Positions 1 to 6,077 of a stretch of 6,094 bases of DNA are shown here, piece by piece. This stretch comes from an uncultured Azospirillum sp. Lineage in GTDB: Bacteria; Pseudomonadota; Alphaproteobacteria; RF32; CAG-239. Location: the NCBI GenBank assembly GCA_902489675.1, contig CABUAP010000081.1:1-6094 (forward strand), written 5' to 3'. The notes under the pieces are model-generated. The model saw nothing but the letters and a program-made list of their open reading frames with translations. It ran no database searches and was not told where the DNA came from. Numbering within the stretch: position 1 is the first letter of the stretch; each line of letters starts with the position of its first letter. Made by a program: the position numbers and the translations under genes.

Positions 1-20
1 GCCCGGAAGGGCGTTTTTTT
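1..20 (+). terminator. Intrinsic terminator, cut by the window edge
   Basis: The window opens inside a hairpin GCCC-GGAA-GGGC followed by seven T. It matches the complete terminator at 200-225, so the missing 5' arm should lie just upstream. It would end a transcript arriving from outside the window. It leaves almost no room for a promoter before the RNA-like fold that begins at 22. Confidence 0.75.
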
Positions 21-65
21 GTGGCGGATACAGGGCTCGAACCGAAAGGCCTGCTAAGTGTTTTT
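1..65 (+). repeat. 65-bp direct repeat, copy 1
   Basis: This stretch recurs at 204-268 with 62 of 65 positions identical and no gap; the differences are at 21 (G/T), 52 (T/C) and 58 (G/A). It contains the terminator hairpin plus a segment whose reverse complement (GGTTCGAGCCC ending TCCGCCA) looks like a tRNA T-loop and 3' end. The repeat may extend left beyond the window. Confidence 0.95.
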
Positions 66-197
66 TGCCGATGCTCCGGCAAAAAACATCTGCAAAGGCA
101 CAAAACACCTTAATGAGCATGGGCGTAAGCACCATTGCGAATTTAGATGTTTTGTGAGACAGAGCGACAATGTCGCGTAGTCCTGTACTCTCCGCCA
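22..197 (+). ncRNA. Putative multi-branched structured RNA, family unknown
   Basis: Seen in the sequence: 22-37 pairs with 179-197 (7 bp, a 3-nt bulge at 188-190, then 9 bp including one G-U). Inside, 59-70 pairs perfectly with 77-88 (12 bp, 6-nt loop). Next, 99-110 pairs with 145-156 (11 of 12) and encloses a hairpin at 117-138 whose GC stem is closed by the GNRA loop GTAA (125-128). Finally, 164-168 pairs with 172-176. The element ends three bases before an intrinsic terminator. So much nested pairing in 176 nt argues for an RNA or a folded DNA element. I do not recognise the family: it lacks the 6S rod shape, shows no tmRNA tag, and has no reverse transcriptase beside it as a retron would. 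The terminator's direction and the GNRA loops favour the + strand, but no promoter is visible, so it may be processed from a longer transcript. A MITE-like element is the main alternative. Confidence 0.5.
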
Positions 198-199
198 TT

Positions 200-225
200 A
201 AACGCCCGGAAGGGCGTTTTTTTTT
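200..225 (+). terminator. Intrinsic terminator after the structured element
   Basis: An 8-bp stem (200-207 AAACGCCC with 212-219 GGGCGTTT) carries the GNRA-type loop GGAA and runs into nine T at 217-225. On the - strand the T-tract would be only three bases, so it works in the + direction. It closes the element at 22-197 and separates it from the promoter at 292-319. Confidence 0.88.
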
Positions 226-268
226 GGCGGATACAGGGCTCGAACCGAAAGGCCCGCTAAATGTTTTT
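204..268 (+). repeat. 65-bp direct repeat, copy 2
   Basis: This is the second copy of 1-65, at an offset of 203 bases. It repeats the terminator and the left half of the folded unit's closing stem. The matching right half (CCTGTACTCTCCGCCA in the first unit) is absent here, so the fold cannot form. It lies directly upstream of the promoter of the PcfJ-like gene and holds the ATG at 261 that makes that reading frame look longer than it probably is. Confidence 0.95.
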
Positions 269-291
269 ATCGACATTTTTGTCAAAAATAT

Positions 292-319
292 TTGACAACC
301 GCACAATTTGTGCTATAGT
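292..319 (+). promoter_or_regulatory. Extended -10 sigma70-type promoter of the PcfJ-like gene
   Basis: A perfect -35 TTGACA (292-297) is followed after 16 bases by TGCTATAGT, an extended -10 (TGn at 311-313, TATAGT at 314-319). Transcription should start near 325-327, giving a leader of about 28 nt before the ATG at 354. The promoter lies inside the longest open frame, which argues strongly against a start at 261. Confidence 0.8.
301..313. promoter_or_regulatory. Perfect palindrome in the promoter spacer, operator candidate
   Basis: GCACAA-T-TTGTGC is a perfect 13-bp palindrome filling most of the space between the -35 and -10 boxes. A dimeric repressor bound there would block RNA polymerase. 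A neighbouring imperfect site, TCAAA-aata-TTTGA (282-295), overlaps the -35. Operator function is inferred from position and symmetry, and no regulator gene is present in the window. Confidence 0.5.
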
Positions 320-353
320 TTTGTCTAAAAGCACATATATTTCGGGAATAAAA

Positions 354-2852
354 ATGATAATCGCCAATTTCAGAGAGTACACAACGGCACTTCGTGACGT
401 CTATTCACATGATGTGATGGGCGAAATCGGTGTATATTATCAATCTCTTATGAGTTCCGGTGAAAAACTCAAACAGCAAAAACTCGAGCTGCAAAAACAA
501 ATCAGTACCTGCAAACAAGAAATCAGCCGGCAGGCACAACTGATTCGCAGTACAACCGACAAAAGAGCGGCCGGGCTGCGGGCTGCCGAAATTAAAAGAC
601 AAAAAATGCAGTTGGTTCATTCCCTGAAAGTTTTGCAAAGCAGCGACCATTTTAATGTTTTGAGCAATGATGCCAAAATCGGCGTTTGCAGCGGTTTTTT
701 GTTGCAAAAATATATGACCAAAGAGCTTTTGGAACATAATCCGCTGAATTTTGCCAAAGATATAAACAACAACCTGATCGTTGATCCGGAAAAGCTAAGA
801 CATTCCGAAATGTTCCAGCAGGCTCTGCATCTGCGCGATTTTGTCGCTGCTTATATGGCAAAATATCCCGACAAAGTTAAAACGCCGGGACACTTCAAAA
901 CCATGCTGAACGGCGTCAACGATTGGAACGAATTGCTGCAATATGTTGACCTGTTTTTTGAACGGCTGAATGATGACGCGCAGCTTGATGAGGATATGAT
1001 TAAGGCCAGCCGACAGGGAACGGAAGTGATCAGAGTCTTTCCCGAGAAAGGCGTGCAGCTGGTGCGCCTGCACACGGCCGAAGCTTTGGATTATGAAACC
1101 TCACAAATGAATCACTGTGTCGGTAAAGGAAGTTATGACAAAGACGTCATCAGCGGAAAGACCGTGATTTATTCTCTGCGTGACTGTTCTCCCGACGGGG
1201 AATGGCGCCCTCACGCAACCATTGAATACAAAGACGGTGTGATCACACAGGTTAAGGGATACAAAAACAAAGACATTGACCCGCAATATTACCCAGAAAT
1301 CCGCGCCGGCATATTTGACATTTACGGAACCAGCGATATCGCCGAACTGCACCGCCTGAAAAAAGTCAGGGATCTGGAAAATTGGGGGTATGTGATTGAT
1401 ACCGGCGGCGTTGCCCGGGATTATTATAATTTGAATGAAGAAATTGAGCTTGAGAGCGTTGATGTTTGGAAAGTTCCTCAAGAAAAAGCAAGGTTTATCT
1501 CGGCGCAAAAAGCGAATATCAACGGTGAATGGACCGAAGAAACAACAGCCAAAATCAAACAATTTAAAAGTATTCGAAAAGTGAACGTAGATCGGATGAC
1601 CGGCGGCACGGTTGAAGCTCGAAAATACTTTACGGAGCGGACGGGCGGCGGGGCCAATGCCAATACTATTTTCTCCCTGTTGTCTGGCAGCGCAAATATG
1701 TCCAAACTGGGATATGGCTTGCGTTATTCAAACCAACAAAAATTCATCGTTTTTGACGGCAAAGAAAGGCCTTGGATTGATTTGCTCAATCTAACACAAC
1801 CGGAAAAAATAAATTCCTTAGAATATACACTCGATCAGGCGGAGCAGATCAAACTTGAGCTGTTGTCCGTTCATTCGCTCACCATTTCCGGCGCAGTCAC
1901 GCCGGAATTGTTGGAAACAATCAGCCGTTTTCGTTCCATTGACAATTTGTTTTTCAAAGGGGCGGATTTTGCCGCAGTTTCACAGATTGACCTCAGTCGG
2001 ATGCAAAACCTTGACAGCGAAAATATAAACGAAAATGATTTTTGTCTGCACTTGGATGAATCCGCCATAGTAACGGAAGCAGGAAGCTGTGTTACAACCA
2101 TTTCCAAATTTGTACCGGGAAAGATCATCCGTTTTTACGAGTGCCGAAACCTTCCCGATCTGGCGGCTTTCGCCTTTCCTCAAAATATTAAACATATCGT
2201 GATTGATGCCGAATCTGACAAAACCAAAGCAAGCGCGGCTTGTTTTGCACAATACCCCGATTTGGAAACACTTCAACTCAACAATTTTAATTTAAGCAAC
2301 ACCAAGACATTCACCCTGCCCGAAAGCATTACCCAGCTCGGATTTGGCGGTTGCACGCTCGGCGCGGTAAAAGAGCTGGACTTTAACCGTTTTCCCAACC
2401 TTTCCACCGTAAATTTGAAGGCAACCGATTTTAAAGGAATTGATCATATCATTTTTCCGGCAGCAATGACAAAAACTGCAGCCGAAAGCTGTACTTTCAA
2501 ACCCGGCGCCGTACTTGACTACAGTTTATGCAACAAGCTTGATAATTTAGATTTATCTAATTTCACAGGCAACAAAAACGCCTGCGGCAGTATCTTGGTT
2601 CCCGAAAATCTCAAACAGATGAAGATTGGCCGTACAGAATTTGAAACATTGGAAGAATTGGATTTGAGTCATTGCCAAAAACTGGAAAATCTTTCGATCG
2701 AATCATCCAAATTTCCCAAACTTAAAAAGCTGGTTGTTCCCGGGTGCAAAATAGAACAGAAAAACAATAAAATACCAGAAGACTGCAAGATAATTGATAT
2801 TTGTCCGGACACCCCCTACCCGGTTTGGACACCGCCGGCTATAGAAAGATAA
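354..2852 (+). CDS. PcfJ-like protein with coiled coil and C-terminal leucine-rich repeats
   Basis: The start at 354 gives 832 residues and is preferred over 261 because the promoter lies between them and GGGA (344-347) sits 6 nt before the ATG. Residues about 35-95 are charged, heptad-like coiled coil. The core (about 235-325) matches the PcfJ-like family pattern: MNHCVG (252-257), YSLRD (273-277), PHATIE (286-291), then QVKGYKN (299-305). The family is named after a protein of the Enterococcus conjugative plasmid pCF10; its biochemical role is not established as far as I know. Residues about 500-805 form degenerate leucine-rich repeats in modules of 45-48 residues, with landmarks at F631, L675, L721 and L769 (pattern LDxSxCxKLxxLxL, then FP and a C-x-F/I turn), a likely protein-binding surface. 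There is no signal peptide or membrane segment, so it should be cytoplasmic. No terminator follows, so it may be co-transcribed with the gene at 2935. Family call fairly firm, function unknown. Confidence 0.9.
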   Translation: MIIANFREYTTALRDVYSHDVMGEIGVYYQSLMSSGEKLKQQKLELQKQISTCKQEISRQAQLIRSTTDKRAAGLRAAEIKRQKMQLVHSLKVLQSSDHFNVLSNDAKIGVCSGFLLQKYMTKELLEHNPLNFAKDINNNLIVDPEKLRHSEMFQQALHLRDFVAAYMAKYPDKVKTPGHFKTMLNGVNDWNELLQYVDLFFERLNDDAQLDEDMIKASRQGTEVIRVFPEKGVQLVRLHTAEALDYETSQMNHCVGKGSYDKDVISGKTVIYSLRDCSPDGEWRPHATIEYKDGVITQVKGYKNKDIDPQYYPEIRAGIFDIYGTSDIAELHRLKKVRDLENWGYVIDTGGVARDYYNLNEEIELESVDVWKVPQEKARFISAQKANINGEWTEETTAKIKQFKSIRKVNVDRMTGGTVEARKYFTERTGGGANANTIFSLLSGSANMSKLGYGLRYSNQQKFIVFDGKERPWIDLLNLTQPEKINSLEYTLDQAEQIKLELLSVHSLTISGAVTPELLETISRFRSIDNLFFKGADFAAVSQIDLSRMQNLDSENINENDFCLHLDESAIVTEAGSCVTTISKFVPGKIIRFYECRNLPDLAAFAFPQNIKHIVIDAESDKTKASAACFAQYPDLETLQLNNFNLSNTKTFTLPESITQLGFGGCTLGAVKELDFNRFPNLSTVNLKATDFKGIDHIIFPAAMTKTAAESCTFKPGAVLDYSLCNKLDNLDLSNFTGNKNACGSILVPENLKQMKIGRTEFETLEELDLSHCQKLENLSIESSKFPKLKKLVVPGCKIEQKNNKIPEDCKIIDICPDTPYPVWTPPAIER

Positions 2853-2900
2853 AGAACGCTGTCGCTGCATCAGGCATAAGACGAAACGAGCGCCAAAAAT

Positions 2901-2929
2901 TTGAAACAATTATTTTAACTAAAATTAAT
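2901..2929 (+). promoter_or_regulatory. Weak promoter candidate giving a leaderless transcript
   Basis: TTGAAA (2901-2906), 17 bases, then ATTAAT (2924-2929, four of six matches to TATAAT). Transcription would begin at or within a base or two of the ATG at 2935, which fits the lack of a Shine-Dalgarno site. The region is AT-rich, so chance matches are likely. Confidence 0.25.
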
Positions 2930-2934
2930 AAATT

Positions 2935-3534
2935 ATGAGCAACGATTTGGAAAACAAACTGAAAAGCCTGACCGATCTGGCGATCAATTTCGGTTTTGGC
3001 AAAGAGGAAGTCATCAAACTGATGAAGAACCTGATTTCCGAGTACAAAATTTCTTTTGCCGATCTCTATCCCGATATGTCGGAACGTTTTGAAGAAGTCA
3101 AAGAGCTGTGCGGTAAGATTCAAAAAACCGTAAACGGTCTCAGCGAAAAGATCGAAACCCGCTGCGAAACATCGGAAGTTAAAGGAAAAGAAGTACCGTT
3201 CGAAATCATGTACGAAGGCTCGGTTCGCAGTAAACAAATTCTCATAGGGCGTCGGCCGATCGGTGTGATCGTCTTGGGAAACAAGTTGTTATACTGGCAG
3301 GAATCCGGAAACGAGATTACCCCGAGTCAGGCCAAAGAATACATCCGCCAACTGCCGGCCGGCTATACTTGGCATCAGATGCATTATTCTGAAGCCACCG
3401 CCTTAAGAGATATCGTTTACAAAGTAAACGAAACACTGCGGGCAATCGGCGGTGATGTTATCGGCAGCCGCAACTATATGCTTGACGGCGACGGCCAGCG
3501 TAAAGGAATTGTACGCTACATCGCCAATGTCTAG
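2935..3534 (+). CDS. Hypothetical protein, possible degenerate FGE/DUF1566-like C-terminal domain
   Basis: The product is a 199-residue soluble protein without signal peptide or membrane helices. The first 75 or so residues are helical and charged. The rest (about 85-199) reads like a shortened version of the domain often seen in secreted gut-bacterial proteins as 'IGVVV ... LPxGW ... iNxxLxxiGGd ... YWSSTE ... V'. Here I see RRPIGVIVLG (about 105-114), LPAGYTW, VNETLRAIGGDVI, YMLDGDG and a final VRYIANV. That resemblance is from memory of the pattern and is tentative. No Shine-Dalgarno sequence precedes the ATG (AATAAATT is all there is), so it may be leaderless or rely on an unstructured AT-rich leader. 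The 82-bp gap after the PcfJ-like gene shows no terminator, so the two may share a transcript. A strong terminator follows 30 bases after the stop. Confidence 0.8.
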   Translation: MSNDLENKLKSLTDLAINFGFGKEEVIKLMKNLISEYKISFADLYPDMSERFEEVKELCGKIQKTVNGLSEKIETRCETSEVKGKEVPFEIMYEGSVRSKQILIGRRPIGVIVLGNKLLYWQESGNEITPSQAKEYIRQLPAGYTWHQMHYSEATALRDIVYKVNETLRAIGGDVIGSRNYMLDGDGQRKGIVRYIANV

Positions 3535-3563
3535 AGCGGCCGAAGGCTCTTCCTTGTTCTTTT

Positions 3564-3600
3564 AAAAGCATCTGCGGATTTTCCGCAGGTGCTTTTTATT
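3564..3600 (+). terminator. Strong intrinsic terminator after the hypothetical gene
   Basis: A 15-bp uninterrupted stem with one T-G wobble pairs 3564-3578 with 3582-3596 around a 3-nt TTT loop; the core is CTGCGGA/TCCGCAG. The T-rich tail runs on to 3600. The A-rich 5' arm could also let it act on the other strand. It insulates the ABC operon from the upstream genes. Confidence 0.93.
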
Positions 3601-3620
3601 TTATGCAAACGCAAAAGCAT

Positions 3621-3649
3621 TTGTTTTTCTTTGTCGATTGAATTATATT
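3621..3649 (+). promoter_or_regulatory. Candidate promoter of the ABC operon
   Basis: TATATT at 3644-3649 is a fair -10. The best-placed -35 is the weak TTGTTT at 3621-3626 with a 17-base spacer. Transcription would start near 3656, about 27 nt before the ATG at 3683. The preceding terminator means a promoter must lie in this gap. Confidence 0.4.
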
Positions 3650-3670
3650 GATGGCAGTCAACAATCAATT

Positions 3671-3675
3671 GAGGA
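3671..3675 (+). promoter_or_regulatory. Ribosome binding site that fixes the ATPase start
   Basis: GAGGA lies 7-8 nt before the ATG at 3683. An in-frame TTG at 3638 would add 15 residues, but it overlaps the candidate -10 and has no ribosome binding site, so it is rejected. Confidence 0.75.
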
Positions 3676-3682
3676 AAAAAGG

Positions 3683-4615
3683 ATGATAAAAGTTCAGAAT
3701 CTGGTCTTTGACTATATGACGAAAAGAGCTTTGCACGGCCTTTCGTTTGAAATAGAAAAAGGCAGTATTGTGGCGTTGATCGGGCCAAACGGCGCCGGCA
3801 AAACCACGCTGATGAGATGTCTGGCCGGGCTGGTCAAGCCTTTCAGCGGCGAAATTTATATTAATGACATCAATGTGCCAGAAGACTCGCGCAACGCTCA
3901 CCGCCATATTTCCTACCTATCGGATGTTTTCGGACTGTATGACAATTTAACAGCCCGCCAATGTCTGGAATATGCGGCATTGGCTTTTGATATTCCTTCA
4001 TCGGAGATTGCGCCGAGAATTGAAGAAACGGCAGAGATGCTTAATCTTACCGAACATCTGGACACTTACGCCGGCAATCTTTCCCGCGGTTTGCGCCAGC
4101 GGTTGGCTATTGCGCTCGGGATCATTCATAAACCGGAATTTATCATCCTGGACGAACCGGCTTCCGGTCTTGATCCGGAAGCACGGTTGGAGTTGTCAAA
4201 GCTGTTTGTATCTCTCAAGGAAAAAGGACATACTTTGCTGATTTCTTCACATATTCTGGCCGAATTGGAAGATTATGCCACCGATGTGATCGTATTGAGC
4301 GCCGGCAGAATCGTCAAATATGAAAAATTTAACGGCGATACCGTTAATGTCAAACAAGATGCCCGCATCAATGTGGCAATCCGGGTCAAAGGCAGCTCGG
4401 AACAACTGATTCTGTTTTTGGAAGAAGAGAACTCAACCGGCGAAGTTTACAACGACGGAACCTATGTTCATGCCTGCGTTTTCGGGCAGGAAACAGAATT
4501 GGCGGCTCTGCTCAAGAAACTGGTTGCGGCCGAGATCAAAGTTATCGAGTTCAAAATTGAGAAAAACTCGCTGAAAACCGCCTACTTTGAAACCTTAAAG
4601 GAAGGAGAAGAATAA
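3683..4615 (+). CDS. ABC-2 type exporter, ATP-binding protein
   Basis: The 310-residue ATPase powers transport through the membrane protein encoded next. Visible motifs: Walker A GPNGAGKTT (34-42), signature LSRGLRQRL (133-141), Walker B FIILDEP (153-159), D-loop SGLDP (161-165) and switch histidine H190 in LLISSH. All catalytic landmarks are present. The Q-loop reads YLSDVFGLYDNLT (78-90), with aspartate where glutamine is usual; as I recall, acidic residues occur here in some ABC-2 exporters. Residues about 225-310 form a C-terminal domain such as many drug, antibiotic or polysaccharide exporter ATPases carry. The stop overlaps the next start by one base (TAATG), so translation is coupled. 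The substrate cannot be told from sequence; no biosynthetic, immunity or sensor gene is adjacent. Family certain, substrate unknown. Confidence 0.96.
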   Translation: MIKVQNLVFDYMTKRALHGLSFEIEKGSIVALIGPNGAGKTTLMRCLAGLVKPFSGEIYINDINVPEDSRNAHRHISYLSDVFGLYDNLTARQCLEYAALAFDIPSSEIAPRIEETAEMLNLTEHLDTYAGNLSRGLRQRLAIALGIIHKPEFIILDEPASGLDPEARLELSKLFVSLKEKGHTLLISSHILAELEDYATDVIVLSAGRIVKYEKFNGDTVNVKQDARINVAIRVKGSSEQLILFLEEENSTGEVYNDGTYVHACVFGQETELAALLKKLVAAEIKVIEFKIEKNSLKTAYFETLKEGEE

Positions 4616-5985
4616 TGTTTAAAAATCCGGAATTTATCAGAAACACATGGACCGAGCTGACGGCAAAGAAACTGGCCGCCATGCCGCTCTTGCTGATCAC
4701 GGTCTATCTGCTGGCCTATATTTTGGATGAAACGTTGCCGTTTTCCGTCCTGCCTTATATCTGCGTATTCTTTTACTGTATTTTCACTTATGTCTGGAGT
4801 ACCCGGTTGGCCGCAGAAACGGTTATCAGAGAAATTAATGCCAACACTTGGTCGTTTCAGGTCATGACCTCAATGTCACCGCTCAAAATGGCTGTCGGCA
4901 AATTGTTCGGCAGCACTATTTATATCTGGTACGGCAATTTTATCTGTTTTGCCCTTTACCTTTTGTCCTATCATCTGCATCAGAGCAAGCTGCCGGAAGT
5001 GCCGCTGTCCGAACTGCTCACCAATGTTTTGATTTTCATTTTGTTCGGCTTGTCGGCGCAAATTCTGCCGCTTTTGCTCAGCCTGCACTCAATCCGCTGG
5101 CGGCATTTCTTTGAAAAATTTGATGTGACCTTTTTCCAGTTTATGGGAATTGCCATGATTATCCCGCTGTACAAAGTTTTTAATGGCAGCGGCGAAGGAA
5201 TTTTTTGGTACGGAGCCCATTATACCGCAAAAGAAGCAGCGGTTATTTTCTTATCAATTTTCATTATCTGGGGTTTTGTGGCCATTGTTAACCAAATCAA
5301 AACCGAATTTGGGCAGGAACCCTACCCTGTTTCGTGGTTTTTATTTACCCTTTCGCTGGTGGCAATTTTATTTGGTTTCAATAATTACGGCAGCGACAAT
5401 CCGCTGGTTCGCTATGTCGGTACGCTCTCGGCCTTTTTTGCGGTTCTTGCCGTTACTTATCTTACCTTGTGCGGCGAATCGAATATGGCGCTTCGTCCGA
5501 ACATGGTATCCAAATATTATCACAGCAAACAGTATAAACGGTTGTTTATGATTATGCCGAGAAGTCTGGTCACAATCCCCATCATTATCGCGCTGGCGCT
5601 GGTTCTAAGCGCCCAATTCGGCAGCTTGGGACAAGAACAGGGCACCAGCATGAGCTTTATGGTCTGGGCCATGATTATGTTTATGCTGCGCGATTTCTGC
5701 TTTATTTACCTATGGTCGCTGTTTGCACAAGGTAATGAAAAAGAAACAACCGTGGTTCCGGTGTTGATTGCTTTGGCTACCTACACCATTATCCCGGTTT
5801 TGCTCAACCATTTTGATCTCAAAATCTTTTGTCCGTTCTTTATGCCCTATTTCCATGAAAGCAGCTATCTCACATACAATGAAAGCGCTTTCCTGACACT
5901 TATTCCGCCAATGTTGGAATTTGTTTTTATGCTGGTTCTGTTGACACTCGGCATCAGGAAAAAATTCCGCGAACTGCAGGTTTAG
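4615..5985 (+). CDS. ABC-2 type exporter membrane protein, about 12 helices
   Basis: The 456-residue, very hydrophobic inner-membrane protein forms the channel for the ATPase encoded just upstream. Likely membrane segments by eye: 23-38, 43-61, 97-119, 133-157, 174-189, 208-226, 241-256, 265-285, 316-334, 347-370, 378-398 and 426-445. There is no cleavable signal peptide. The N-terminal cytoplasmic helix (MFKNPEFIRNTW...) and the amphipathic stretch between helices 2 and 3 (about 62-92, with AAETVIREINANTW) are where ABC-2 permeases commonly contact their ATPase. Twelve helices is about twice the usual six, so it may be two fused half-permeases able to act without a second copy. AGGAG (4603-4607) gives ideal spacing to the ATG, and the start overlaps the ATPase stop by one base. 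A terminator follows 10 bases after the stop. Substrate unknown. Confidence 0.9.
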   Translation: MFKNPEFIRNTWTELTAKKLAAMPLLLITVYLLAYILDETLPFSVLPYICVFFYCIFTYVWSTRLAAETVIREINANTWSFQVMTSMSPLKMAVGKLFGSTIYIWYGNFICFALYLLSYHLHQSKLPEVPLSELLTNVLIFILFGLSAQILPLLLSLHSIRWRHFFEKFDVTFFQFMGIAMIIPLYKVFNGSGEGIFWYGAHYTAKEAAVIFLSIFIIWGFVAIVNQIKTEFGQEPYPVSWFLFTLSLVAILFGFNNYGSDNPLVRYVGTLSAFFAVLAVTYLTLCGESNMALRPNMVSKYYHSKQYKRLFMIMPRSLVTIPIIIALALVLSAQFGSLGQEQGTSMSFMVWAMIMFMLRDFCFIYLWSLFAQGNEKETTVVPVLIALATYTIIPVLLNHFDLKIFCPFFMPYFHESSYLTYNESAFLTLIPPMLEFVFMLVLLTLGIRKKFRELQV

Positions 5986-5995
5986 ATCAAAATTT

Positions 5996-6027
5996 AACTC
6001 CCCGGTTTAAGCCGGGGAGTTTTTTTT
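5996..6027 (+). terminator. Strong intrinsic terminator of the ABC operon
   Basis: A perfect 10-bp stem (5996-6005 AACTCCCCGG with 6012-6021 CCGGGGAGTT) has a 6-nt loop and is followed by eight T (6020-6027). It ends the two-gene operon. Confidence 0.95.
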
Positions 6028-6045
6028 AACACATCAAGGTCAATT

Positions 6046-6077
6046 CAATTAAAAATTATCAACAGATATTTTAATTG
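6046..6077. repeat. AT-rich imperfect inverted repeat near the window end
   Basis: CAATTAAAA (6046-6054) pairs with TTTTAATTG (6069-6077). After a 2-nt bulge, TATC (6057-6060) pairs with GATA (6065-6068), leaving a 4-nt loop. There is no T-tract after it, so it is not a terminator. It lies between the ABC operon's terminator and whatever follows, and could be a regulatory site of the next gene. AT-rich sequence makes chance symmetry fairly likely. Confidence 0.4.

Noticed and set aside
22..60. A complete tRNA gene on the - strand, suggested by GGTTCGAGCCC and TCCGCCA
   Set aside because: The T-stem pairs poorly, and no D-arm or anticodon arm can be built within tRNA length.
22..197. A retron msr-msd RNA, suggested by pairing ends and internal hairpins
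   Set aside because: No reverse transcriptase gene is in the window, and the internal layout does not show a clear msd hairpin.
22..197. tmRNA or 6S RNA
   Set aside because: No tag reading frame ending in an Ala-Leu-Ala-Ala type sequence and no tRNA-like acceptor on one strand; the fold is branched, not the rod with a central bubble expected for 6S RNA.
1..268. A CRISPR array
   Set aside because: Only two copies are seen, the repeat is 65 bp, the separation is 138 bp, and the repeats hold a terminator.
261..353. An extra 31-residue N-terminus for the PcfJ-like protein
   Set aside because: It would be encoded by the repeat and the promoter itself and has no ribosome binding site.
1101..1562. 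A 153-codon open frame on the - strand
   Set aside because: It is antisense to the conserved PcfJ-like core, has no ribosome binding site, and its translation has no recognisable domain.
3533..3550. A small hairpin AGAGC/GCTCT just after the stop at 3534
   Set aside because: The stem is short, with no direct T-tract, and the 15-bp terminator at 3564 explains termination far better.
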